A stretch of DNA of 64,000 bases from Azospirillum canadense (GTDB lineage Bacteria; Pseudomonadota; Alphaproteobacteria; Azospirillales; Azospirillaceae). How positions within the stretch are numbered: the first letter of the stretch is position 1; each line of letters begins with the position of its first letter. The notes beneath the pieces were generated by a model. It did no database searches, was not told the origin of the DNA, and saw only the letters and a list, made by a program, of their open reading frames with translations. Positions 17,520 through 27,221 of the stretch are shown here, piece by piece. The stretch is from assembly GCF_025961225.1 (NCBI RefSeq), contig NZ_JAOQNG010000010.1:858501-922500 (forward strand). Direction: 5' to 3'. Both the position numbers and the translations under genes were made by a program.

Positions 17520-18140
17520 GTGACCGCCGCCTACACCGTTTATGGCCAGTACAATTCCCAGCCGGCGACTCGCGTCGTGCTGTTCCTGTCGATGGCGGGC
17601 GAGCCCTTCGCCTACCGCCACGTCGACCTGCGCACCGACCAGCAGAAATCCCCCGGTTACCTCGCGATCAACCGGTTCGGCCGCGTCCCCACCCTGGTGC
17701 ACGGCGACGTCAGCGTGTCCGAATCGGGCGTGATCCTGACCTATCTTGCGGAAAAGACCGGCAAGTTCGGCGGCCGCGACGAGCGGGAGAAGCTGAAGCT
17801 TGCGGAATGGCTGTCCTGGCTGGCCGACGTCCTGCTGCCGGTGCAGCGCGCCCGCGCCGTGCGGCAGTTCAACGGCGACCGCAACGCCCTGCCCTGGCTC
17901 GACGCCGCCGCCGCGTCCGGCCTCGCCCAGTTCGACCGGCACCTGGGCGGACGCAGCTTCATCGAAGGCGAGCAGGTCACCATCGCCGACATCTTCGCCT
18001 TCCCCTGGATCGACCTTGTGGAGGAGGCGGCCATCGACCTCGCCAAATACCCGAATGTCCAGGCTTGGCACGCCCGCGTGCTGACGCAGCCGGGAGCCAA
18101 ACGCCAATACGACCTGATGCCCCGTCAGGACGTCGGGTGA
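17520..18140 (+). CDS. Glutathione S-transferase family protein
   Basis: 206 residues with an N-terminal thioredoxin-like GST domain (TVYGQYNSQPATRVVLFLSM; NRFGRVPTLVHG with cis-Pro; SESGVILTYLAEK for glutathione binding) and an all-helical C-terminal domain (GRSFIEGEQVTIADIFAFPW, the usual N-cap motif). It should conjugate or reduce with glutathione; the substrate is unknown. The GTG at 17520 is chosen because AGAAGGGAG precedes it closely; an ATG at 17463 would add 19 residues with no fold counterpart. A strong terminator follows the stop. Confidence 0.85.
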   Translation: MTAAYTVYGQYNSQPATRVVLFLSMAGEPFAYRHVDLRTDQQKSPGYLAINRFGRVPTLVHGDVSVSESGVILTYLAEKTGKFGGRDEREKLKLAEWLSWLADVLLPVQRARAVRQFNGDRNALPWLDAAAASGLAQFDRHLGGRSFIEGEQVTIADIFAFPWIDLVEEAAIDLAKYPNVQAWHARVLTQPGAKRQYDLMPRQDVG

Positions 18141-18146
18141 TAACAA

Positions 18147-18180
18147 AAAAGCCCCTCTCCCGCTTGGGAGAGGGGCTTTT
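18147..18180. terminator. Bidirectional rho-independent terminator
   Basis: A 15-base perfect stem (18147-18161 with 18166-18180) around a GCTT loop has an A-run on the left and a T-run on the right, so it works in both directions. It separates the convergent GST and DctP-type genes. Confidence 0.93.
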
Positions 18181-18192
18181 CCGTTCAAACTT

Positions 18193-19314
<1,122 letters not shown>

Positions 19315-19457
19315 GGGCGTTGCCTCCCCGACGGTTCCAAGGGGCTTGACCGGACGTCTCCGGGACCACTTGTTGCGGGGGATTTTTGACCGGCGTAACA
19401 AAGCAGTGTTTTAGAACCGTTTCACCGCATAAATCCGCATGTCTGGTCTACCTTGGT

Positions 19458-21092
19458 TCAACCAGCGCCGGTGCGAAGCCCAAGGAAAGCCGACAGCGGC
19501 GGCAACACCAGCGTCCGGCCGTCGGCGGTGATCTCCGGCACCGGCGCGCCGGGCGGGCGCGGCAGGTCGAGTGCGACAAGTTGCGGCTTGCGCTTCAGTG
19601 AGTATTCGGCCGGCTCGTTGGCGAAGTTGAAGACCGCCAGCAGGCTCTCCCCGTCCGCCACACGCTCGAAGGCCAGGACGGAGCCCTTGTCCTCCACGGC
19701 CTCCACGCCACCCGCGGTCAGGGCCGCGTGGTTGCGCCGCACGCGGAAGGCCTGCCGCCAGATGTCCAGCGGGCTTCCCGGGCGGCGTTCCTGCGCGTCG
19801 ACGGCGAGCGCCCTGTGGGCCTCGGCCACCGGCAGCCACGGCTCCCGCGCGGTGGAGAAGCCGGCGTTCGGCGCGTCGGCCCGCCAGGGAATCGGCGTCC
19901 GGCTGCCGTCGCGCCCCTGGAACTCCGGCCAGTAGGTAATGCCGAAGGGATCGCGGAGCTGGTGGTGCTCCAGCGCCGCGTTGGGCAGCGCCAACTCCTC
20001 GCCCTGGTACAGGCACACGGTGCCGGGCAGCGCCGCGAACAGCGACGCCAGCAGCGCGTTGAAGCGGTCCGGTTCGGCGCCGACCGGCAGCCAGCGGCTC
20101 GCCGCCCGTTCCACGTCGTGGTTGGAAAAGCTCCAGCAAATCGCTTCCGGCCTTGGTGAGCCCGCCAGCGCGCTGGCGAAACCCTTAGCGGTGAAGGGCT
20201 GCTTGGCCAACGCCAGGGTGTAGGCGGCGTGCAGCCCCTGCGGCCCACAGTAGGAGGCGATGCGCTGGCCGGCGCCGGGCTGGCTCGACAGCTCGCCCAG
20301 CAAGACCCGCCCCGGGTAGCGGTCCACCACCGCGCGCAGCCGCGCCACCACATCGCGCACCGAGGGGTGCATCATGTCGTAGAGGTGCCGTTGCAGCGCA
20401 AAGGGCTTCAGCGGCGGCTCCGGCGCATTCCACACGACCGAGGGGTTGGAGCGCAGCTGCGGGTCATGCGCGAAGAAGTCCACCGCGTCGATGCGGAAGC
20501 CGTCCACGCCGCGTTCCAGCCAGAAGGCCGCGGTGTCGCACAGCGCCTGCAGCACGGCCTCGTTGTGCAGGTTCAGCGACGGCTGGCTGGACAGGAAATG
20601 GTGCAGGTAATACTGGCGCCGCCGCGGTTCCCAGGTCCAGGCCGCGCCGCCGAACACCGACAGCCAGTTGTTGGGCGGCGTGCCGTCCGGCCGCGGATCG
20701 GCCCAGACGTACCAGTCCGCGAACTCCCCGTCGCGGGCCCGGCGGCTGGCATCGAACCAGGGATGCGCGTCCGACGTGTGGCCGCAGACCAGGTCGACGA
20801 TGACCTTCAGCCCCCGCAGATGCGCCTTGTGCACGATGTGGTCGAAGGTCGCCAGCCGACCCATGCGCGGGTCGACGGCGCGGTGGTCGGTGATGTCGTA
20901 GCCGAAATCCTTCAGCGGCGACGGGTAGAAAGGGCTGATCCACACCCCGTCCACACCCAGCGACGCAACATGGTTGATGCCGTCCAGCACACCGTCGAGG
21001 TCGCCCCAGCCGTCGCCGTTTCCGTCGAGGAAGCTAAGGGGATAGATCTGGTAAAGGGCCGCACCGCGCAGCCAAGACGAACCCTGGGACAT
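19458..21092 (-). CDS. GH13 alpha-glucosidase / oligo-1,6-glucosidase-like
   Basis: 544 residues, (beta/alpha)8 amylase fold. Conserved regions in order are LYQIYPLSFLDGNGDGWGDL, VDLVCGHTSDAHPWF, the nucleophile in DGFRIDAVDF, the acid/base Glu in LLGELSS and the transition-state Asp in SFSNHDVERAASRW. The C-terminal domain is short and beta-rich. The DGNGDGWGDLDG start and lack of a signal peptide fit cytoplasmic GH13_23-type glucosidases that split maltose, isomaltose or sucrose-like oligosaccharides. The ATG at 21092 has GGAG eight bases upstream. No sugar transporter is adjacent. Confidence 0.9.
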   Translation of the reverse strand: MSQGSSWLRGAALYQIYPLSFLDGNGDGWGDLDGVLDGINHVASLGVDGVWISPFYPSPLKDFGYDITDHRAVDPRMGRLATFDHIVHKAHLRGLKVIVDLVCGHTSDAHPWFDASRRARDGEFADWYVWADPRPDGTPPNNWLSVFGGAAWTWEPRRRQYYLHHFLSSQPSLNLHNEAVLQALCDTAAFWLERGVDGFRIDAVDFFAHDPQLRSNPSVVWNAPEPPLKPFALQRHLYDMMHPSVRDVVARLRAVVDRYPGRVLLGELSSQPGAGQRIASYCGPQGLHAAYTLALAKQPFTAKGFASALAGSPRPEAICWSFSNHDVERAASRWLPVGAEPDRFNALLASLFAALPGTVCLYQGEELALPNAALEHHQLRDPFGITYWPEFQGRDGSRTPIPWRADAPNAGFSTAREPWLPVAEAHRALAVDAQERRPGSPLDIWRQAFRVRRNHAALTAGGVEAVEDKGSVLAFERVADGESLLAVFNFANEPAEYSLKRKPQLVALDLPRPPGAPVPEITADGRTLVLPPLSAFLGLRTGAG

Positions 21093-21156
21093 CGACGCAC
21101 TCCGCACGAAACCTGTGCGAAGGGTCGGCCCCTCCCCCTAACGATTGGTTACCCGG

Positions 21157-21489
21157 CTATTTTTGGTCACCGGGCCTTTTCTGGTCGCCATATGGCAGGC
21201 GAAGCCACGGCGCCCAAGCTTGCCGCACCATTCCGGTCCAAGCCTGCGTCCAGGCCTGCATCGGTGCCGCCCACAGCGCCATCATCGGGTTCGCCATCAT
21301 CGGATTCACACCGGGATTCCGCATCATCTGGCCCAGCAGCGCCGGCCCGAACAGACCGAGTGCCGCGTCGAAGGACGGGGTCGCCGTGATCTGCAACGCG
21401 ATGATTTCGGCCCCGCGCTCCGGGTCCTCGCGGTGAAGGATCTGGATGTCCATGTTGGGCAGGGCGGCGGTCAGCTTGGTCTCTTCCAT
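21157..21489 (-). CDS. Hypothetical protein, Met/Trp-rich C-terminus
   Basis: 110 residues, not recognised. The N-terminal half (ALPNMDIQILHREDPERGAEIIALQITATPSFDAALGLF) looks folded. The C-terminal half is rich in Met, Trp, Ala and Pro and could be an amphipathic or membrane-associating tail (NPMMANPMMALWAAPMQAW). The start at 21489 has GGGAGAG five bases upstream. It is divergent from topoisomerase IB with 145 bases between them. A longer upstream frame to 21654 has no ribosome site. Confidence 0.7.
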   Translation of the reverse strand: MEETKLTAALPNMDIQILHREDPERGAEIIALQITATPSFDAALGLFGPALLGQMMRNPGVNPMMANPMMALWAAPMQAWTQAWTGMVRQAWAPWLRLPYGDQKRPGDQK

Positions 21490-21634
21490 CGTCACTCTCC
21501 CAAAGGGGGCCGGCGGGCAGGATAAGGCTTTTGCATGTGCGAAGATACCTTTCGCCGCGGGACGCCCAGCCACGCCGCGCAACCAAAAAGCTCCGCCCCC
21601 GTTGAAAGGAAGAATTCCGCCAAAAGGTTCCGCC

Positions 21635-22768
21635 ATGGATGGCTCCCTCCCCAACGACCTGCAAGCCGATTCGAAAGAGGCCGCGGCCTGCGCCGGCCTG
21701 ATCTACGTCTCCGACGAGGAGCCGGGCATCCGCCGGCGCCGGGCCGGCAAGGGCTTTACCTACAAGTGGCCGGACGGGCAGACGGTGACGGAGGAGGACA
21801 CGCTGGCGCGCATCCGCAAGCTGGCCATCCCCCCGGCCTATCGCGACGTCTGGATCTGCACGGAACCGGAGGGTCACCTCCAGGCCACCGGGCGCGATGA
21901 CAAGGGCCGCAAGCAGTACCGCTACCATCCCCGTTGGACCGAAGTGCGTGAGGGCACGAAGTTCGGCCGCATGTTGGAGTTCTGCCGCGCCCTGCCCACC
22001 ATCCGCCAGCATGTGGACGAGGATCTGTCCCGGCGCGGGCTGCCGCGGGAAAAGGTGCTGGCGACCGTCGTCCGCCTGCTGGAAACCACGCTGATCCGCG
22101 TCGGCAACGAGACCTACGCCCGCGAGAACCAGAGCTACGGCCTGACCACGCTCCGCGACGACCACGCGGACATCGATGGCTCGGAGATCCGCTTCTCCTT
22201 CAAGGGAAAGTCGGGAAAGGAGTGGAACGTCTCGCTGAAGGACCGCCGGCTCGCCCGCGTCGTCCGCGCCTGCCAGGACGTCCCCGGAGAGGAGCTGTTC
22301 CAGTATGTGGACGCCGACAAGCAGCGTCACGCCATCACGTCGAGCGACGTGAACGACTATCTGCGCTCCATCACCGGCCAGGATTTCACCGCCAAGGACT
22401 TCCGCACCTGGGCCGGCACCGTGCTCGCCGCCATGGCGCTGAAAGAGTTCGAAAGCTTCGACAACAAGACCAAAGCGAAGCGCAACGTCACCCGCGCCAT
22501 CGAGCAAGTGGCGTCCCGCCTCGGCAACACGGCCAGCGTCTGCCGCAAGAGCTACGTGCACCCGGAGGTGCTGGACGCCTATCTGGAAGGCGACCTGCTG
22601 CAATCGCTGAAGCGCGAGGTGGAGACGGAGCTTCGCGAGGAGCTGTCCGGGCTCGACGCGGAGGAAGCGGCGGTGCTGGCTTTCCTGCGCGAACGGCTGG
22701 AACGGGAAACCCGCGCCCGCGCCAGCGAGGGTGCAAGGCGGCGCAATGGGCAGCGCAACGCCGCGTGA
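21635..22768 (+). CDS. DNA topoisomerase IB (poxvirus type)
   Basis: 377 residues, somewhat longer than the usual 310-350 bacterial proteins. The N-terminal beta domain (GKGFTYKWPDGQTVTEED; YRDVWICTEPEGHLQATGRD) and the catalytic domain are complete: R155 in LIRVGNETYA, K190/K192 in FSFKGKSGK, R257 in FRTWAGT and the nucleophile Tyr at Y307 in CRKSYVHPEV. It relaxes DNA supercoils through a 3'-phosphotyrosine link. Type IB enzymes are an accessory topoisomerase in bacteria, often in stress or DNA-repair settings. The start at 21635 has AAGG upstream. The C-terminus is a charged tail (RLERETRARASEGARRR). Confidence 0.94.
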   Translation: MDGSLPNDLQADSKEAAACAGLIYVSDEEPGIRRRRAGKGFTYKWPDGQTVTEEDTLARIRKLAIPPAYRDVWICTEPEGHLQATGRDDKGRKQYRYHPRWTEVREGTKFGRMLEFCRALPTIRQHVDEDLSRRGLPREKVLATVVRLLETTLIRVGNETYARENQSYGLTTLRDDHADIDGSEIRFSFKGKSGKEWNVSLKDRRLARVVRACQDVPGEELFQYVDADKQRHAITSSDVNDYLRSITGQDFTAKDFRTWAGTVLAAMALKEFESFDNKTKAKRNVTRAIEQVASRLGNTASVCRKSYVHPEVLDAYLEGDLLQSLKREVETELREELSGLDAEEAAVLAFLRERLERETRARASEGARRRNGQRNAA

Positions 22769-22829
22769 ACCCGGCTGTTCTCGTGAAAGAGAAATCCCCG
22801 CTTATGGGAAAAGAACCGGGAGAACCGCC

Positions 22830-23168
22830 ATGGCAAAGACGACGACCGACCACGACGAGATCCGCCATTGGGCCGAAAGCCACGGGGGCAAGCCCGCCGT
22901 CGTGCGCAGCACCCACCATGAAGACGCCAAAAGCCGGGGCACAAAGAGCCGCAAGACCGGCGTCGGCCTGCTGCGCCTGATGTTCCCGAAGGCCCGCCAG
23001 TCCGACCACGACGAACTGGAAGAGATCCAGTGGGACGAGTTCTTCAAGCAATTCGAGGATTCGAAGCTGGCGCTGCTCTATGAGGAGGGCTCCAACTTCA
23101 ACAAGCTGATCGGCCGCGACACCGCCGAGAAACGCGAACACGGCGACCACAAGGCCGCACGGCATTGA
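22830..23168 (+). CDS. Small conserved protein of the family often mislabelled 1,4-alpha-glucan branching enzyme
   Basis: 112 residues, charged, no signal peptide. The opening TDHDEIRHWAESHGGKPAVV, the IQWDEFFKQFEDSKLALLYEE block and the SNFNKLI end match a short alphaproteobacterial family that databases often call 1,4-alpha-glucan branching enzyme. It has no GH13 domain and cannot be that enzyme. Function unknown. GGGAGAACC lies just before the ATG. It follows topoisomerase IB by 61 bases on the same strand, so it may share its transcript. Confidence 0.82.
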   Translation: MAKTTTDHDEIRHWAESHGGKPAVVRSTHHEDAKSRGTKSRKTGVGLLRLMFPKARQSDHDELEEIQWDEFFKQFEDSKLALLYEEGSNFNKLIGRDTAEKREHGDHKAARH

Positions 23169-23212
23169 GGTGGTTGGGGTGGTCGCGTGGGTTCTGGCGA
23201 CCACCCTCCCCG

Positions 23213-23797
23213 TCACCGCACCTCGCGCGCCCGCCCTGCATCACCCCACGGCAGCATCCGCGCCAGCACGCCGTCCTTCAGCACATACTGGTGGAACATG
23301 GCGGCGGCGGCGTGCAGGCCGGCGACGATCATGATCAGGTTGCCGAGAACCTCGTGCGCCTCTTCCAACTGGTGGCCGAGGTCCTTGTTCTCGCCCAGCA
23401 GGGCCGGCAGGGTGAACAGGCCCCAGACCTCGACCGGGCGGCCCTTGGCCTGCGACATCAGGACCCCGACGACCGGCACGGCGATCATCAGGACATAGAG
23501 CGCGACGTGTCCGCCCTTGGCGGCCAGCGCCATCAGCGGCGACGTGCCCGTGGGCAGGGCCGGCGGCGGGCTGATCCGGCGCCAGACGAGCCGCAGGACC
23601 ACGAGCAGAATCACGGTGGCGCCCACCGATTTGTGCACGCCCATGAGCGCGGTGCGCTCCGCTCCGCGGGGCATGCCGTCCACGACCTGGATCAGGACGA
23701 AGGCGGTGATGATCAGCAGCGCGATCGCCCAGTGCAGGGCTTGCATCGGCAGGTCGTAGCGATCCCTTCCGGAACCGGATGCGGCGGGGTTGGACAT
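23213..23797 (-). CDS. Cytochrome b561 family protein
   Basis: 194 residues with four membrane helices (about 21-42, 52-70, 93-113 and 146-167). Probable haem-ligand His residues occur in MQALHWAIAL, MGVHKSVGA, KGGHVALY and AGLHAAAAMFHQY. Bacterial b561 proteins transfer electrons between membrane quinol and periplasmic acceptors, such as superoxide (CybB) or YceI-type partners. No partner gene is adjacent. The ATG at 23797 has GGAGG about eight bases upstream. It lies 92 bases downstream of the phosphatase gene on the same strand. Confidence 0.9.
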   Translation of the reverse strand: MSNPAASGSGRDRYDLPMQALHWAIALLIITAFVLIQVVDGMPRGAERTALMGVHKSVGATVILLVVLRLVWRRISPPPALPTGTSPLMALAAKGGHVALYVLMIAVPVVGVLMSQAKGRPVEVWGLFTLPALLGENKDLGHQLEEAHEVLGNLIMIVAGLHAAAAMFHQYVLKDGVLARMLPWGDAGRAREVR

Positions 23798-23889
23798 GGT
23801 CGTCCTCCGTTTAGCAGAAGCGTTCGTTCCGACCATCCTGGACGCCCGTAGCTGAACCTTGTCTGAACGGGCGCGCCGACCCGGACAAA

Positions 23890-25860
23890 TCAGGCCGGTG
23901 TCGCCTCCACCACCACCTCCGTCGCGGGCAGCAGGCGGCGGACGGTCAGGCAGACGACGTCGCCGGCTAGGCCGTGGGCACCCACGTGAGCGCCCAGCGC
24001 GTGCAGCACGGTTTCGATCCGGTCGCGCGCCGAACGGCCATGGCCGTGCGCCAGGGCGGCGGCCAGCCGCTCCTCCCCGAAGGGCTCGCGTTCCGCGTTG
24101 GGCGCCTTCACCAGACCGTCGGTGCAGAGGAACAGCGTGTCCTCCTGGTCGAGCCGGATGATCGCCTCCCCGTATGGCACGCCCTTCCGGACGCCCAGCG
24201 CCGGGCCGCCGGCGTCGGCCAGCGCCAGCACCGTGCCGTCGGCCAGCACCCGGCAGGGCGCGCGGTTGCCGGCGCTGGAATGGCGCAGCATGCCGGTGCT
24301 GCGGTCGTAAAGCGCCACGAAAGCGGTGGCGAAGCCGTCGAAGGGGCTCTGCCCGCACAGCAGGTCGTTGGCGCCCGCCAGGATCGCGGACGGGGTGGAA
24401 TCGGCACGCACCAGCTCGCGGATGGCGCCGCGGACCAGCAGCATCAGGAAGGCCGCCGGAACCCCGCCGCCGGACACGCCGGCGACCACCATCAGGGTGC
24501 GGGTCTCGTCCAACTCGATCACGTCGTAGAAATCGCCGCTGACGGTGGCGCCGGGAACCAGCAGGCCGTAGAACTGGCTGTCGCGCCCGGTGGGGAGCTG
24601 GCGCGGCAGCAGGCTCGCCTGCACGTCGCGGGCGGCGCGCTGCTCCTCCTCGATCAGGCATTCGGCGGCGGCGAGCTTCTCGGACTTGGTCTCCAACTCG
24701 GCCGACTTCATGACCAGCTGGGCGTCCAGCGTCTCCTCGCGGGCGCTCGCCTCCAGCGCCATGGTGCGGAAGACGCGGGCCAGCCGGCCCATCTCGTCGT
24801 TGCGCTCCATCGCGTCGTTCAGGGTGAAGGGGTTGAAGCGCCCGGCCTCCACAGCGGCCACGGCTTCGCCCAACCGCTCGATCGGGGCCATCTGGCGGCG
24901 CGCGAAGCGGACCGCGGCGGCGATGCCGAGCCCGAGCACCACGACCCCGATCAGCACGCCGACCTTGGCCTCCCGCGCGACGACGGCCGACGCGTCGGCG
25001 GCCGGCACGCGCACCACGGCGATGCCGGCGCCCTGCCCGCCCGTGGCCTTCACCGGGGCGAAGGCGGTCAGGAAAGCGCCCTGGCGCAGCGTGCGGACCT
25101 CGCCCGCGCCCGCCGCGGCCTTCGCGGCCTCAATGGCGGCGTCGGACAGCGGCCCGCCCTCGCCGGGCGCGGCGGCGCGCACCAGCTGACGTCCCGCATT
25201 GTCGAGCAGCCAGACGCCATCAACGGCCTTGGTGGCGACAAAGGCCTCCATCAGCCCGTCGACGCCCGCCTTGCGGGCGATGTCGCCCAGCCGCCGGACA
25301 TCAGCGCCGACCTGCACGATGCGCGGCTTGTCCACGCCCGCCACGCCGGCGAACTTCATCAGCTTTCCACCCTCGGTCGCGGCGTCGGTCACGACCCTCT
25401 CCGGCGCGCGGTTCAGCAAGCCGTAGAAGGGCGCGTGCTGCGGTTGCGCCTTGGCGTCGGACCCGAAGGTGATGTCCGGGCCCGGCAGGTTGTGGATGTA
25501 GGCGCGGCCGCGGTTGTCGGTCACCCACACCTCATCGGGGCCGCCGGCCTCGGCAATCGCCTTGAAGCGGTCGCTGATCGGCTTCGGCGCGGCCTTCGCC
25601 CCTTCCATCAGGGCGACGATGTGCGCGGACAGCGTCGCCTCCGACAGCAGGCGTTCGCCCAGCAGGGCCTCCACGTCGCGCGGAATCTCGCGCGCCTGGA
25701 CCGCCGACCGGGCGAGCAGCGCCGCGGCGAGGCGGCTGTCCGTCTCGATCCGGGCGAGCATGGAAGCGTGCGTCGTCCAGGCCAGCATCGCCGTGATCGA
25801 CAGCACCGCCAGAGTGACCAGCCCGGTGATCAGAAGGATCAAACGCCCTTGAAAGGTCAT
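23890..25860 (-). CDS. Membrane SpoIIE/RsbU-type PP2C protein phosphatase with sensor and HAMP domains, altered metal motif
   Basis: 656 residues: membrane segment 6-27, periplasmic sensor region 31-298 (double-Cache-like), membrane segment 299-318, HAMP 319-372, coiled coil 370-415, then a SpoIIE phosphatase domain (415-645). SGDFYD (D443), CTDGL (D581) and AGDVV (D634) are present. In the block that normally reads DVSGxGxPAA, the Asp is Gly (G461, AGVSGGGVPAA). Loss of this metal ligand could weaken or abolish catalysis. Such proteins usually dephosphorylate anti-sigma antagonists; no partner is adjacent. The start at 25860 fits the first membrane helix, though a TTG at 25944 is possible. 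Confidence 0.87.
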   Translation of the reverse strand: MTFQGRLILLITGLVTLAVLSITAMLAWTTHASMLARIETDSRLAAALLARSAVQAREIPRDVEALLGERLLSEATLSAHIVALMEGAKAAPKPISDRFKAIAEAGGPDEVWVTDNRGRAYIHNLPGPDITFGSDAKAQPQHAPFYGLLNRAPERVVTDAATEGGKLMKFAGVAGVDKPRIVQVGADVRRLGDIARKAGVDGLMEAFVATKAVDGVWLLDNAGRQLVRAAAPGEGGPLSDAAIEAAKAAAGAGEVRTLRQGAFLTAFAPVKATGGQGAGIAVVRVPAADASAVVAREAKVGVLIGVVVLGLGIAAAVRFARRQMAPIERLGEAVAAVEAGRFNPFTLNDAMERNDEMGRLARVFRTMALEASAREETLDAQLVMKSAELETKSEKLAAAECLIEEEQRAARDVQASLLPRQLPTGRDSQFYGLLVPGATVSGDFYDVIELDETRTLMVVAGVSGGGVPAAFLMLLVRGAIRELVRADSTPSAILAGANDLLCGQSPFDGFATAFVALYDRSTGMLRHSSAGNRAPCRVLADGTVLALADAGGPALGVRKGVPYGEAIIRLDQEDTLFLCTDGLVKAPNAEREPFGEERLAAALAHGHGRSARDRIETVLHALGAHVGAHGLAGDVVCLTVRRLLPATEVVVEATPA

Positions 25861-26023
25861 GGAGGAGACCCGCCTCTTCAGCCAACCGCAGGATGCGGGC
25901 CGGCCTCGCTCCGCCGCCCGGAAAAGGCAAGGGATTCGAGACAAATCACCGGTCCGCTCCCCCCGGTTCTACCGGGGCAACGGGCGGGAGTCCAGGAGAG
26001 GCGGGGTCGCAGGCTGTAACCGT

Positions 26024-27010
26024 TCAGTACCAGTAGCCGCCCAGCCGGTACCGCGGCCGTCGCACCGCCCGCGGCAGGCCGAGGGGAACCGGCGTGCGGT
26101 CGAGCCCCGGAAAGGCGCACGCCGGGGGCCGCCGGCCGGCACCCAGTTCCATCAGGCGGCGGACGCGTTCCTTCGTGTGGGGATGGGTGCGCAGCAGGGA
26201 CGGGATGGCCGGGGTGCGCCGGCCGGGAAAAAAGGGCACCTCCCACGGGCCACGCTGCAGCCCGTCGATGCGGGCCAGCGCTGTGGCAATCCCTTCCGGG
26301 TCGCCGGTCAGGTGGGCGGCGTCGAGGTCGGCGTCGAACTCCCGTGTCCGCGCCAGGGCGAGCTGCATCAGCGCCCCGCCCCAGGGTGCGGCGATCAGCA
26401 GCAGGATGAGCAGCCAGGGCGTCGCCTCCGGCTGCATCACCAGCAGCGGAAGGTTGATAATCAGCAGCGCGATCCCGAACAGCGACATCAGCCGCGTCAG
26501 GTTGGTCACCGTGTCGGCGAGGCCCATGACGGCAAGGTCGTTGTTGCGGATGTGGCTGATCTCGTGCGCCAGCACGCCGGCCAGTTCGCGCAAGTCCAGG
26601 GTGCGGAGCAGCCCGTCCGTCACGGCGATGGCCGACTGCCGGCGGCGCCCGACGGCGAAGGCGTTCAGGGTGGGGCTGGCGATGTACCACAGCTCCGGCG
26701 GGGCCGGCAGGCCCGCACGGCGCGCGATGACGCCCACCGTCTCGAACAGGCGCGGCGCGTCGGCGTAGGACAGCCGGCGGGCGCCGAACATGCCCAGGAT
26801 CACGCGCGGCGACAGGCGTGGGCTGAGCAGAAGGCTAATGCCGCCGCCGGCCAGTGCCCACATCACCCCGTCCGACCCGGCGAGGATCCAGCCGCACATC
26901 CCCAGCATCAGCACCATCCCGCCGAGCAGCAGCAGGGATTGCACGAGGTTGCCGATCTTGTGGCGCCGCCGCAGCCCGGCGACCGCCCCGTCGGTGGACG
27001 CAAAAGCCAT
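26024..27010 (-). CDS. HtpX-like M48 zinc metalloprotease
   Basis: 328 residues. Two N-terminal membrane helices (23-44 and 49-63) precede the protease domain with the zinc motif H149-E-I-S-H153 and the third ligand Glu in ARTREFDADLDAA. Two further hydrophobic segments lie between them (about 170-190 and 195-212), as in HtpX. It likely degrades misfolded membrane proteins at the cytoplasmic face. The N-terminus is longer and the C-terminal tail (RRPRYRLGGYWY) differs from E. coli HtpX. Divergent from cbpA, so this pair of protein quality-control genes may share regulation. Confidence 0.88.
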   Translation of the reverse strand: MAFASTDGAVAGLRRRHKIGNLVQSLLLLGGMVLMLGMCGWILAGSDGVMWALAGGGISLLLSPRLSPRVILGMFGARRLSYADAPRLFETVGVIARRAGLPAPPELWYIASPTLNAFAVGRRRQSAIAVTDGLLRTLDLRELAGVLAHEISHIRNNDLAVMGLADTVTNLTRLMSLFGIALLIINLPLLVMQPEATPWLLILLLIAAPWGGALMQLALARTREFDADLDAAHLTGDPEGIATALARIDGLQRGPWEVPFFPGRRTPAIPSLLRTHPHTKERVRRLMELGAGRRPPACAFPGLDRTPVPLGLPRAVRRPRYRLGGYWY

Positions 27011-27221
27011 GAACCGCCTTCCGGATTTCGTGAACTGGACCTCTTCGACGAAAAGGCACGGAAGAACATGTTGTGGCGGTTAGCCCGGCCGTCATCCCCG
27101 CCGCAAGCACAGGGGACTTGCACGGCCTGTAGCGTCGACCCTCTTGATTTGGCCGCCGGCGTTGAACACATACACGCCAGACGTGCTCAAAAATCCCTGT
27201 CGATGGCCAATGGTCGCCGCC

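Noticed and set aside
22830..23168. 1,4-alpha-glucan branching enzyme
   Set aside because: Only 112 residues and no amylase fold; the name is a propagated database error.
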